Positions 5,949-15,146 of a DNA stretch of 64,000 nucleotides are shown piece after piece. This stretch comes from Muribaculaceae bacterium. GTDB taxonomy: Bacteria > Bacteroidota > Bacteroidia > Bacteroidales > Muribaculaceae. A model generated the notes under the pieces. It made no database searches. It was given only the letters and a program-made list of their open reading frames with translations, and was not told the DNA's origin. The position numbers and the translations under genes were made by a program. Location: assembly GCA_017473615.1 (NCBI GenBank), contig JAFUKL010000035.1, positions 1 to 64,000 of the forward strand, in the 5' to 3' direction. Every line of letters starts with the position of its first letter. The first letter of the stretch is position 1.

Positions 5949-7001
5949 TTATGACCTGTGATTATAACCTAATCGAAGCAAATCTTGGGCATGACGGAAA
6001 TCGGCATGCGAGCCTATATCAATCCATATCCCATTTATCGGAAACTGACGCACCACACGTCCTTCAGCTATCACATCCTCAAGAAAATCGGTGGCATCAT
6101 AATACCGATTTCTCGGAATCAGTGTCAACAATTCCCTTTTTATGATATATATCCCCGCATTTATATAATAGCTGTATACAGGCTTTTCTTCAAGCCCCTT
6201 CACATTACCGTTCTCATCGCTCACCAACACACCGAACGGCACGCTCACCACATGAGGCGTTACCGCCACGGTCACATCGGCTTCGCTTTCAACATGGCTC
6301 AAATACATGTCTTCATAGCTGATATTGGTAAACAGGTCGGAATTCATAAGCAACACGTTCTCATTCTCAATATCATCAATAAGAGAAAGCGAGCCTATAG
6401 TCCCCAATCTGCACGGTTCTTTCACGCATTTCACACCCACACCCTCCACTGGATTGGAGAAATGCTCCTCTATTTGCTCCGCAAGATAATTGGTGGTAAC
6501 ACTTATGCGTGATATTCCGTTTTGTGCAAGAGCCTCTATATTATAGTCGATAATGCTTTTTCCTCCAAGCGTCAAGAGCGGTTTTGGCGTATTGTCGGTG
6601 AGCGGACGCAGCCTTTCACCTTTCCCGCCTGCCATAAGCACGGCATCAAGCGGCAACAGTGAATTCTGTCTTGAAAAATCATGTAAGCGCAAGATAGTTC
6701 CGTCTTCAGCAAGACGCGGCACAAGTGTCACCTTCCTTGCACGCATACGCTTTATCTCCCCTACATCGATACAGCCCTCATGCAATGCCACAAAGTCGGT
6801 GTGCATCACTTCTGCTACCGATGCCGAAAGCTCTGCTCCGGCCACCAAACTGCGACGAATATCCCCGTCGGTAAGTGTTCCGAGAACTTTCCCGGCGTCA
6901 TCGGTCACAAAAAGCGTCATCGGATATTTCCCGGACAGAGCATTCAGTCGTTTCAGCGCATCTTTTATCGTGGCATCTGCTTTAATTATATATTTCTCCA
7001 T
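5949..7001 (-). CDS. CBS-domain sugar-1-phosphate nucleotidyltransferase
   Basis: About 350 residues. A CBS-domain pair occupies residues 1-115 (IIKADATIKDALKRLN..., TDGDIRRSL), followed by a nucleotidyltransferase domain with the signature DAVLMAGGKGERLRPLT and PKPLL near residues 120-150, and a later KGLEEKP motif. This arrangement matches PtmE/HddC-like enzymes that make NDP-activated sugars for surface glycans (for example glucosamine-1-phosphate guanylyltransferase of the legionaminate pathway). The sugar and nucleotide cannot be read from the sequence. The ATG at 7001 was chosen over an earlier GTG at 7004. It is 33 bp downstream of an ABC permease and probably shares its transcript. 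Confidence 0.88.
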   Translation of the reverse strand: MEKYIIKADATIKDALKRLNALSGKYPMTLFVTDDAGKVLGTLTDGDIRRSLVAGAELSASVAEVMHTDFVALHEGCIDVGEIKRMRARKVTLVPRLAEDGTILRLHDFSRQNSLLPLDAVLMAGGKGERLRPLTDNTPKPLLTLGGKSIIDYNIEALAQNGISRISVTTNYLAEQIEEHFSNPVEGVGVKCVKEPCRLGTIGSLSLIDDIENENVLLMNSDLFTNISYEDMYLSHVESEADVTVAVTPHVVSVPFGVLVSDENGNVKGLEEKPVYSYYINAGIYIIKRELLTLIPRNRYYDATDFLEDVIAEGRVVRQFPINGIWIDIGSHADFRHAQDLLRLGYNHRS

Positions 7002-7034
7002 CACAATATCAAGAACTATAATAACAGCCTCTTA

Positions 7035-8345
7035 TTACTTTATCCAGCGGAAAATGTCCATAATCGACACTTTTTTGCCGTACATCAATATTCCGCGGCG
7101 ATAAATGCGTCCTGCAAGCCATACGAACGCAAACGCCGTACCATAAAGCAGCACCACACTTGCAATAAGTTCCCACATCGGGATACCATAAGGGATGCGC
7201 ACCATCATCACAATAGGCGACGTGAACGGTATATAAGAGCACCACACGGCGAGCGGTCCGTCAGGATTCTCTATACATGCCATTCCTGCCCACAGCGCAA
7301 AAATCACTATCATTATCACCGGCGTGGTAAACTGTGACGCATCGCTTGGCTGGTCTACTGCTGAACCGAATGCTGCAAACAGCGAGCCATACAACAAAAA
7401 TCCTCCTATACCAAAGAACAAGAAAGAAATCATCAATTGACCTATCTTCACCCCGGCAATAGTGCGTATTACTTCTTCAAGTTCAACAGGTAAGGTCTCA
7501 CCGCGCGCAGCCGACATGGCATTGATGGTTTCGGTAGCATCGCTCATTCCGGTCATCAATCCGCCGAAACCGAATGCCGTACTTACGAGCAACGTCAAAC
7601 CACCCCATATAAACAACTGCGTAAGTCCCACCAAAGCCACTCCAATAATCTTACCGAGCATGAGTTCCACCGGTTTGCAACTGCTCACTATCACCTCCAC
7701 AATACGGTTGGTCTTCTCCTCTATCACTCCGTTCATTATCATTGCCCCATACATCAGCACAAACATATAGGCTAGCATAGCAAGCACAATACCCAGAATC
7801 TGCGAGAGCACAGCCGAGCCCGACTCTTCCTCGCCTTCATCGCGCCATTGAATCTCGCTCACTTTTATATCCGCCTTGCATTCATCCACTTTCTCCTGTA
7901 TGCCGGGGATACCGAGCGTCTCTATATTGCGTGCTGTAAGTTCTTCATCAAATGTATCTTTCAGATGAGACACAAGCGAACTCTGCACCGGTTTTTCTGA
8001 AAACACCGACAGGAATTCCCGATGAGCAAGATTGCGAGGCAATACCACCACCGCATACACCGTATCGCTTGCACTCTCATAAAAATTGCGCGGATTCTTA
8101 TTGGCAAGGCTGTCGGCACGCATAAAATGATATTCATCTGTATCCTTTATCACATCGGCAAGCTGCGACCCCTCGTCCACAATCACCACATTTTTCCGTT
8201 CTCCGTCATTAAGCCCCATGAGCAACGCAGGAGCAGCCATACACAACAAGCTAAGCACCGGAATAAGCAATGTCATCACAATAAATGACTTGCGTGCCAC
8301 TATATTAAGATATTCTCTTCTTATTATCAAAAACAAACGATTCAT
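7035..8345 (-). CDS. ABC-2 type exporter permease (NatB-like)
   Basis: A 436-residue membrane protein with one N-terminal helix (about 20-42), a large extracytoplasmic domain (about 45-175) and five or six C-terminal helices starting at LGIVLAMLAYMFVLMYGAMIM, including the family pattern NGVIEEKTNRIVEVIVSS. This is the ABC2_membrane_3/NatB architecture. It forms an exporter with the ATPase encoded 26 bp upstream. NatAB relatives extrude Na+ or small molecules; the substrate here is not determinable. It ends 33 bp before the nucleotidyltransferase. Confidence 0.9.
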   Translation of the reverse strand: MNRLFLIIRREYLNIVARKSFIVMTLLIPVLSLLCMAAPALLMGLNDGERKNVVIVDEGSQLADVIKDTDEYHFMRADSLANKNPRNFYESASDTVYAVVVLPRNLAHREFLSVFSEKPVQSSLVSHLKDTFDEELTARNIETLGIPGIQEKVDECKADIKVSEIQWRDEGEEESGSAVLSQILGIVLAMLAYMFVLMYGAMIMNGVIEEKTNRIVEVIVSSCKPVELMLGKIIGVALVGLTQLFIWGGLTLLVSTAFGFGGLMTGMSDATETINAMSAARGETLPVELEEVIRTIAGVKIGQLMISFLFFGIGGFLLYGSLFAAFGSAVDQPSDASQFTTPVIMIVIFALWAGMACIENPDGPLAVWCSYIPFTSPIVMMVRIPYGIPMWELIASVVLLYGTAFAFVWLAGRIYRRGILMYGKKVSIMDIFRWIK

Positions 8346-8371
8346 AATCTTAATCCTCCTTCCGTTTCCCT

Positions 8372-9289
8372 TTAGATTTTTTCTTTTCCGTTAACAGCCT
8401 CAATAAACACTTCGTTCATGCTCGGCAGAATCTCATGAAATCCCGTAAGCTCATATTTTTCGTTCAAGCACGAAATAACATCCTTGATATTCACACCGGC
8501 ATTCAATCGGATATAAGTTGACATGTCACCCGGTCGATGCGTTTCATCAGGCTTAAGCGTAAACATCCCCGGTTCGGGCAGAACCACCCCGTCACGCACG
8601 TTCACCGCATATATATGTTTCTTAAACCTGTGGCGAACCTCATTCACATCTCCCTGCAACACCACACGGGAATGATTGATAAGCGAAATCTGCTCACATA
8701 CTTCCTCCACCGACCCCATATTATGAGTGGAAAACAGTATCGTGGCACCGTTGTCCCTGAGCCTGAGTATCTCGCGCTTCAGTATTTCGGCATTAACAGG
8801 ATCAAAGCCCGAGAACGGCTCATCGAAAATAAGCAATTTGGGGCGATGAATCACCGTAGCTATAAATTGCACCTTCTGCGCCATACCCTTTGACAAAGTT
8901 TCCACTTTCTTGTTGCGCCATTCGGTGAGTTCAAAACGGTCAAGCCACGCCTGCATCTCAGTCTCCGCATCCCTTCGCGACATCCCTTTCAGCTGTGCCA
9001 AATACATAATTTGGTCGGCAATCTTCATTTTCTTATACAATCCGCGTTCCTCCGGCAGATAACCCATATTACGCACATCTTCCGGTTTCAGCAACTCTCC
9101 GTTAAGCCATATTTCTCCGCTGTCGGCTTTCGTTATCTGGTTTATAATGCGTATAAGCGATGTCTTTCCGGCACCGTTAGGTCCCAACAGCCCGTAAATG
9201 CAACCTTCGGGAACATCCATACTCACATGATCGAGAGCGCGATGCTTATCGTAGTCTTTCACTACATCTTTCACCTCTATGTAATTCAT
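8372..9289 (-). CDS. ABC transporter ATP-binding protein (NatA-like)
   Basis: A 305-residue ATPase with Walker A GPNGAGKTSL (about residues 36-45), signature TLSKGMAQKVQ, Walker B LLIFDEPFSGFDP and the switch His in FSTHNMG. The C-terminal 80 residues are the DUF4162 tail found in NatA-type exporters. It is the first gene of an operon with the NatB-like permease. A minus-strand -7 box TAAATTTG lies at 9317-9324, 28 bp upstream. Confidence 0.93.
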   Translation of the reverse strand: MNYIEVKDVVKDYDKHRALDHVSMDVPEGCIYGLLGPNGAGKTSLIRIINQITKADSGEIWLNGELLKPEDVRNMGYLPEERGLYKKMKIADQIMYLAQLKGMSRRDAETEMQAWLDRFELTEWRNKKVETLSKGMAQKVQFIATVIHRPKLLIFDEPFSGFDPVNAEILKREILRLRDNGATILFSTHNMGSVEEVCEQISLINHSRVVLQGDVNEVRHRFKKHIYAVNVRDGVVLPEPGMFTLKPDETHRPGDMSTYIRLNAGVNIKDVISCLNEKYELTGFHEILPSMNEVFIEAVNGKEKI

Positions 9290-9375
9290 TTCCTCTGTAT
9301 TTTATCTTCTGTTTTACAAATTTAGCTGTTTTACATTACATTAGTCCGTTTTAAGGGAAAAAAGTTGCATCACAA

Positions 9376-9403
9376 CAAAAAAAGAGGCTCGCATTTGAGC
9401 CTC
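9376..9403 (-). terminator. Terminator of the TonB receptor / DUF5689 operon
   Basis: Perfect stem GAGGCTC / GAGCCTC with loop GCATTT. On the minus strand it is followed by a run of seven T, 24 bp beyond the stop codon of the DUF5689 lipoprotein. Confidence 0.85.
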
Positions 9404-9426
9404 CTTAATAAATCTATGTCAAAATC

Positions 9427-12093
9427 TTATAGACCGAATTTCACATTATCTAAACACCAAGTTGCATAGTTAGCGTCCTGTGTTGCATAGAAACGGAAAC
9501 CTACATATACCACATCACCGTATGCACTTAAGTCAATATCACCGGAATTAGCTACACTTGAGAATCCACTTGCAGGAGCAGTAGCCAAATTTGGGTTTAA
9601 TTGAGTTTTTGTGGCTGTGTTAGGATCATTACTTGACAAAACGTAAACCTCAAATACCGAAGTTGTACTACCGTAACCATTTACTTGTGTATCAAATGAC
9701 AAAATCTTACTGCTTGCATTTTTAACATCAAGAGCAGGGGTTATAAACCACGCATCAAATGGAGGTTGAGTTCCTTTGTAACCTGTAATTCTTGCGGTTC
9801 CGTTATTATCAGCATTATATGTATATTGAAACCATGTTTTATCACCTGACACAGCTTTGTTTGTCCAATTAGAAGGAAGTTTTGTGTCGAAACCTTCGTT
9901 TAGAGAGGTTACAGGGTCGGTAGTCACAGGAGTATCATCACCGCCTGAAGATGCACCACCCTCGATTTCATATTCGCTTACACTTTTGAATCCTGCCACA
10001 CCGAAATATTTTTCTATGCTACCTTTTAATTTGACTTTTTTACCTAAGTGCGTAGGATTATTTTTCAAGTTAATAGCAGCACGCACACTTGATGGCAACT
10101 GTACAGGAACACATTCATCAGCCGATGTTGCATTTGCATTATCAGATATAAGGATATTGGTTTCAGAAGCACTTGCATCAGCAGCAAATGTTGCTCCGGA
10201 AATATTCATACCGGAAACGTAACCCACAATGTACCCTTCTACCCATGCCGGTGTTGCCGAACCTTCAACATAAACGTTCTTGACATCAGCAACTGAATAG
10301 GGTTCTTCTTTTGAGCCTGCACCGGTCGAAGTACCCGGTGTTTCACCACCGCTTGACGATGCGTCGCCGAATTTCACATCATCAACGCACCAAGTTGCAT
10401 AGTTTGCGTCTTGTGTTGCATAGAAACGGAAACCAACATATACCACATCACCGTAAGTACTCAAGTCGATATCACCTGAATTTGCCCAACTTGAATATCC
10501 GCTTGCAGGAGCAGTTGCAATAGTCGGGTTAAGCTTTGTGGTTGTTGCTGTAGCAGGGTCATTGGTTGTCATAACATATACTTCAAACACAGAAGTTTTA
10601 TTTCCATAACCGTTTACTTGAGTACGGAATGACAAGGCTTTGTTTGTTGCATCCTTGACATTCAACGCCGGTGTTATCAACCAGTTTTCAAACGGTGGCT
10701 GTGTTCCTTTATATCCCGTCATTGCAGCATAGCCATTATTATCGAATGTGGTTTGATACCACTTCCTATCTCCTGATACTACCACATTACCCCAATTAGA
10801 TGGCAAAGCAGTATCAAAACCTTCGTTCAAAGAAGTAACTGCATCACCTGATATTGCACCTTCAAGCACGAAATCACTACTTGTGCCTGAAGTAGCAAGA
10901 CCGTTTTGTCCCATAACGTTCTTGAATGCCGAAGCCTTAACAAGAAGATTCTTTCCTAATACAGAGGCATTATCTTTCAAGTTGGCAGCTTTGCGAAGAG
11001 CAGTACCTTCGGCAAGTTCTATAATAACGCAATTTTTAATATCCTTGGTATCGGCAGTCGCACCAAGTACAATAGTATTGGCAAGAGCCGCAGGAGCTTC
11101 CCACTGAATGTCGTCATTGCTTGCAACTTCTGATTTACCCGGCTTGACAGCTCCCACGATATATCCGGAGAACCATCCGGTCTTTCCTGTACCTTGAAGA
11201 GCTGCAACATCCTCCATAGTGTAAGGATTATCCTTTAATCCCTTACCGTCTTTACTGAAACCTACGCAATCTTCGGCACTGCGAAGCAATAACTGCCAAG
11301 CCGTTCCATAATAGCTGAGGATACCCACAACCGAACCTTGTCCTACAGGCAGTTTTTCGCTGCGGAAATCGGCATAGTTGCTGTTACGTACGATGATTGT
11401 GTTTCCGTTCAAGTCCTGAAGAGTGCGGTTGGTCGACGCATCATCACCCGAGAATACAGCTGTTCCGTCAGCCTCGGTGAAAGTAACATCGTCAAGGCGT
11501 ACCAATTGGCTCTGCCACTTGCACAAGCCTTCCGGATCGGATGGAAGAGAGCCTAACGAAATGGAAAGTGTATCCACCTTGCTCACATCAGGGAATCCGT
11601 TGATTTCGGCATGCTCTTGGAACAATTCCGGCGACATGAAAGTAGCCTCCCAAGCGCTGCCTTGAGCGTACCATTCGGGATAACCGAGCTGCTGAAGACC
11701 GTTATACTTACCAATGTACATGCCGGTAGCATTGATAACGATTTCCTGACCCACGCGATAGGTGGTATAAAGGCTGTTCTGGTTGATAGACAATGCCAAA
11801 GCCGCAGTTTCGTCCTGAATCACAAGGCTCTTATAGATATTACCTGTTTCATCGCTGCTCACCACACGTCCCTTAATGATTATATCCTCGCCATCGGCAG
11901 TTTGACCGATAGTATCGATATAATTGCGCGCATCATCCCAATATGTACGTTTCAAGTCATATATTGAGGTGTTCACCTTATCTGCATTAGCTGCAACAGG
12001 AGCATTTACCGGCGGACGGTCGAAATCATCGGAACAACCCACCAACGCAATCGTTGCAATCAGCATTAAAAGATATGATTTAAATTGTTTCAT
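9427..12093 (-). CDS. DUF5689 / choice-of-anchor J surface lipoprotein
   Basis: An 888-residue protein with a lipoprotein signal (LIATIALVGCSDD; lipidated Cys20). Residues of about 35-270 match the DUF5689 OB-fold-like module (TADGEDIIIKGRVVSSDETGN). Then come a DUF6359-like segment (about 285-405) and a choice-of-anchor J domain (SLNEGFDTALPSNW..., about 415-575). A second DUF6359-like plus anchor J pair (about 590-888) repeats the first at high identity, so the C-terminal half is a tandem duplication. It is 39 bp downstream of the TonB-dependent receptor gene and is probably its surface partner, as with SusD-like lipoproteins. The ligand is unknown. Confidence 0.87.
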   Translation of the reverse strand: MKQFKSYLLMLIATIALVGCSDDFDRPPVNAPVAANADKVNTSIYDLKRTYWDDARNYIDTIGQTADGEDIIIKGRVVSSDETGNIYKSLVIQDETAALALSINQNSLYTTYRVGQEIVINATGMYIGKYNGLQQLGYPEWYAQGSAWEATFMSPELFQEHAEINGFPDVSKVDTLSISLGSLPSDPEGLCKWQSQLVRLDDVTFTEADGTAVFSGDDASTNRTLQDLNGNTIIVRNSNYADFRSEKLPVGQGSVVGILSYYGTAWQLLLRSAEDCVGFSKDGKGLKDNPYTMEDVAALQGTGKTGWFSGYIVGAVKPGKSEVASNDDIQWEAPAALANTIVLGATADTKDIKNCVIIELAEGTALRKAANLKDNASVLGKNLLVKASAFKNVMGQNGLATSGTSSDFVLEGAISGDAVTSLNEGFDTALPSNWGNVVVSGDRKWYQTTFDNNGYAAMTGYKGTQPPFENWLITPALNVKDATNKALSFRTQVNGYGNKTSVFEVYVMTTNDPATATTTKLNPTIATAPASGYSSWANSGDIDLSTYGDVVYVGFRFYATQDANYATWCVDDVKFGDASSSGGETPGTSTGAGSKEEPYSVADVKNVYVEGSATPAWVEGYIVGYVSGMNISGATFAADASASETNILISDNANATSADECVPVQLPSSVRAAINLKNNPTHLGKKVKLKGSIEKYFGVAGFKSVSEYEIEGGASSGGDDTPVTTDPVTSLNEGFDTKLPSNWTNKAVSGDKTWFQYTYNADNNGTARITGYKGTQPPFDAWFITPALDVKNASSKILSFDTQVNGYGSTTSVFEVYVLSSNDPNTATKTQLNPNLATAPASGFSSVANSGDIDLSAYGDVVYVGFRFYATQDANYATWCLDNVKFGL

Positions 12094-12131
12094 TTTTCTT
12101 TATGTTTTATATTGTTTTACTTATCGGTTAA

Positions 12132-14891
12132 TTAGAATTTCACGCCCATATTCAAGAACACTTTCAAGCCTTGAGCATAGTAATATTTGTTAGGGTATCT
12201 TGTGGTCGTATTCAAGTAGTCGCTTGTATTGATACGGCACTGCTGATAGCCAGAAGTCTGAATATCCTTGTTATTCAACAGATTGGTGACATTCAGATTT
12301 ATATTAATCGATGATGTACGGCTAAGATAAATCACCTTTCCGATGCTTGCATTAAGCACAAAAGCATCTTTCAATTTATCCTGCTTGGTAAAGTCTTCTA
12401 TCCATGCGTTGTACTCTTCAAGCGAAGTGAAATTGGAAACCACATCGGGGCGAGCCTCATGGCGGTTAGGCGCAAGCGAAATATAGCTGTCACCCATAAA
12501 TGTACCGTTCAATTCAAAGAACCACATGCCCGGAGCACGATAGTTGAAACTCAAGCTCGCACAAGTTTGCGGAGTTCCCGACACATAATAATTCTTCAAG
12601 TAAACGGTTTGTGTGGTATCCGGAGCCATACCGTTTTCGTAGCTGCGCGTACCTTTCGGACGGTTCTTGTATTGGTATTTTGAGTATGTTCCTGCAAAAG
12701 ATACCGACAATGACGGTGTGATTGCAGCCTGCATACCCACTTCCACGCCTCGGTAAGACTTGCGTACTCCGGTTAAAGCATAGTTCATGAACGTCTGGAA
12801 TTCATCGTCATAGAACGATAAGCGTTCGGTAGAATTGTATTGTTCGGTCCAGAATCCGGTGATGCTACCCTTAACGGCACGGTAATTGAACACATAGCTT
12901 ACATCACCCGATAATAAACGCTCGCTGCTCAAGCCATCCACAACTCCATCGCGAATACGAGGCGACACGTAAGAACGGTCGCTAAGCGGAGCTTTCGTTC
13001 CATAGTAGCCATGAACAACGAAACGGTTTCGTCCGTCAAGCTTATAAGCCGCTCCCACCTTGATTCCGGCATTATCAAACTCATGAAGTTCGCCCTTGCC
13101 GTAAGAGTTTTCGGGTGCGCGTCCGTTCTTCATCTTTCCATCGCGTTGGAATTGAGTGTAACTTATGTTCAAGCCATAGTTAATATCCCATTTAGGCAGA
13201 TTTATCACATTCTGCACCCATGCGTTAGCCCTCCACGAATTAATGTTATAGTCATATCCGAAACGGTCACCTTCGCCGGTGCGGCGATTAGGATTATTCA
13301 GGTTATTCTGAAGAATCGTAGGATTATCGGGATAATCACGTTCCGAATACTGGTCGATGTCAAGCCAATAATTGCCGCCAAGCAAGTCCTTGACTGTTTT
13401 GTAATATGATGCCACCGAATGGTTCACGCCCACACCTGCCTGAAGTGTCATTACATCGTTCAAGCGAGTATTCAATGTGGAATTGAACTGGTAGTTAAGC
13501 TGATTGCTGTGACGTTTTTCAAGAATATAAGTAGAACCTGTCTCCTCGCCTCTCTCAGCTGCCGCCATTTGGCTCAAATAGTTGGTACGATACAGGTTAT
13601 CCCAGTCTATCTGACGCTGCGACTCATCATTGGTCCACTTATCCACATACAATTCATACTCCTCCGGATGATCCTTATACCATGAAGGCAGATAACGATA
13701 GTAATCGGGACGCGGATCGGCAGCATTACACCAGTTAAGAGCCGAAGATGAATAGTTGGAAGAACGGAAACCGAAACCTGTATTCAATGAAGTGTTTTCG
13801 TTTGGTTTCCATATCCAGTTGATAATAGCCGTAGGGTCAAACGCCTCCACAACCTTTGCATTACGCTTTTCTCCGTTCTGCCAACCCCAGTTAGGGTTAT
13901 AGAGGTTATCATCGGCAAGATCATAAGCCTCTTGTGCCACTGCCGAAGAATTGGTACGCTTGGTAGGAGCACCGAATGTGGTAAACGACAAACTGTGTTG
14001 CTTGTTGAACACCTTCTGTGCCGACAAGAAATATCCCCAAGAATTATAGAACGAACCCGGTACAACACCTTCATCGGCATAACGAGTGATTGCCGAAAGT
14101 GTAACAGCCCAACCGTTTTTCATAAGCCCGGTACTATAGGTAGCCATAGCGCGCAACTTATAATTAGAGTTGGTGTATGCCACGCTTCCGTTGAAGCCCG
14201 GAGCATAATCCTGCGCAAATACCGAAATATCGGTAGACCCTCCTATCTGACCGAACGAGAATCCGTTAGCCTCAAGACCTATATTCACATCCTTGCGCTT
14301 AAACGCAGTGTTCATACCGCCAATCATGGAGTAATTGAAACGTCCACGGGTTGCGTCGTTGAAATTAACGCCGTTGATATAGGTGTCGGAATACTCCGAA
14401 TCATAACCGCGCAGGCGGAAACGCATAATACTGAAATCATAGCTTGCGGCATTGTAATACACGTTGTCGCTTGCCCCGGAGAGTGTAGAAATGGACTGAG
14501 CAGCCCCCTCTTCATCCTCAAGTTCAGCCTCGTTAATCATAAAGTCGTCACTACCGAAATAATCGGAGCCGTCACTGACGGTTTCGGGCGTCATCTCAAT
14601 TTTACCCAAATCCTCAATCACACCGGCAACGATTGTCACTTTCTGCGACAAATCCTTAAAGCCATAGCCTACCACCGACAGATTATCCTCTCCGGCTTTG
14701 GCATTAGCGATACGGAAACTTCCGTCAAACGAAGTCGTAACCGTAATGTTCTGATTGTCTAACGCTACTATCGCACCTGCTACGGGTCGGTTAGTCTCCT
14801 TGGAGAACACCACACCGTTCACACCCGTATTCTGGGCTATAGCCGGCAATGCGAAGAATAGTGAAAGAAACAAAAGAATTTTGATTCTCAT
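12132..14891 (-). CDS. TonB-dependent outer-membrane receptor with carboxypeptidase-regulatory-like domain
   Basis: About 919 residues: signal peptide (to AIAQ), carboxypeptidase-regulatory-like domain (about 22-105), plug (about 110-215, with FRLRGYDSEYSDTYINGV) and a 22-strand-type barrel ending LKVFLNMGVKF, with the terminal aromatic residue needed for outer-membrane assembly. It would import a large or scarce nutrient using TonB energy. The lipoprotein encoded directly downstream is its likely partner. ATG 14891 was chosen because the codon at 14897 is TTG. Relatives often occur with DUF5689 proteins and secreted nucleases in phosphate-scavenging loci; one such nuclease is at 30670-31704, but not adjacent. 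Confidence 0.92.
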   Translation of the reverse strand: MRIKILLFLSLFFALPAIAQNTGVNGVVFSKETNRPVAGAIVALDNQNITVTTSFDGSFRIANAKAGEDNLSVVGYGFKDLSQKVTIVAGVIEDLGKIEMTPETVSDGSDYFGSDDFMINEAELEDEEGAAQSISTLSGASDNVYYNAASYDFSIMRFRLRGYDSEYSDTYINGVNFNDATRGRFNYSMIGGMNTAFKRKDVNIGLEANGFSFGQIGGSTDISVFAQDYAPGFNGSVAYTNSNYKLRAMATYSTGLMKNGWAVTLSAITRYADEGVVPGSFYNSWGYFLSAQKVFNKQHSLSFTTFGAPTKRTNSSAVAQEAYDLADDNLYNPNWGWQNGEKRNAKVVEAFDPTAIINWIWKPNENTSLNTGFGFRSSNYSSSALNWCNAADPRPDYYRYLPSWYKDHPEEYELYVDKWTNDESQRQIDWDNLYRTNYLSQMAAAERGEETGSTYILEKRHSNQLNYQFNSTLNTRLNDVMTLQAGVGVNHSVASYYKTVKDLLGGNYWLDIDQYSERDYPDNPTILQNNLNNPNRRTGEGDRFGYDYNINSWRANAWVQNVINLPKWDINYGLNISYTQFQRDGKMKNGRAPENSYGKGELHEFDNAGIKVGAAYKLDGRNRFVVHGYYGTKAPLSDRSYVSPRIRDGVVDGLSSERLLSGDVSYVFNYRAVKGSITGFWTEQYNSTERLSFYDDEFQTFMNYALTGVRKSYRGVEVGMQAAITPSLSVSFAGTYSKYQYKNRPKGTRSYENGMAPDTTQTVYLKNYYVSGTPQTCASLSFNYRAPGMWFFELNGTFMGDSYISLAPNRHEARPDVVSNFTSLEEYNAWIEDFTKQDKLKDAFVLNASIGKVIYLSRTSSININLNVTNLLNNKDIQTSGYQQCRINTSDYLNTTTRYPNKYYYAQGLKVFLNMGVKF

Positions 14892-14956
14892 AAACAAATC
14901 TTTGGTTAATTATTAATTAATTTTCTATCTTGTTATTAATCAGTTAATTATAATGC

Positions 14957-15025
14957 TACATCCATGTAAAGCAACAACGGAACATTATCTGTAGATGTTC
15001 CTTAGGATTTTAGCTTTCAAATATA
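14957..15025 (-). promoter_or_regulatory. Promoter and hairpin leader of the TonB receptor operon
   Basis: A -7 box TATATTTG is the complement of 15018-15025. The predicted leader contains a perfect hairpin GGAACAT / ATGTTCC (14979-15001, 9-nt loop) and a TACAT-CC-ATGTA dyad (14957-14968). About 110 nt of untranslated leader precedes the ATG. A regulatory RNA structure is possible but unproven. Confidence 0.4.
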
Positions 15026-15090
15026 GCTAATTATTTTCAGATAAATGTAACACACTCTTAAAATTCTTATCAAAACAGCCAAAAACAATG

Positions 15091-15122
15091 GGAGTGCGCC
15101 AAATATCGAATTGGCACACTCC
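15091..15122 (-). terminator. Terminator of the leucine-rich repeat gene
   Basis: Stem GGAGTG+GCCAA / TTGGC+CACTCC with one internal mismatch. On the minus strand it is followed by CATTGTTTTTGG, 25 bp after the LRR gene stop. Confidence 0.7.
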
Positions 15123-15146
15123 ACAATACAGATATATCTTTTCTGT

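Noticed and set aside
6553..7104. 183-residue frame opposite the nucleotidyltransferase
   Set aside because: Antisense shadow extending across the operon junction; no family resemblance.
13932..14762. 276-residue frame opposite the TonB receptor
   Set aside because: Antisense to a clear receptor gene; low-complexity and Ile/His-rich composition typical of codon-bias shadows.
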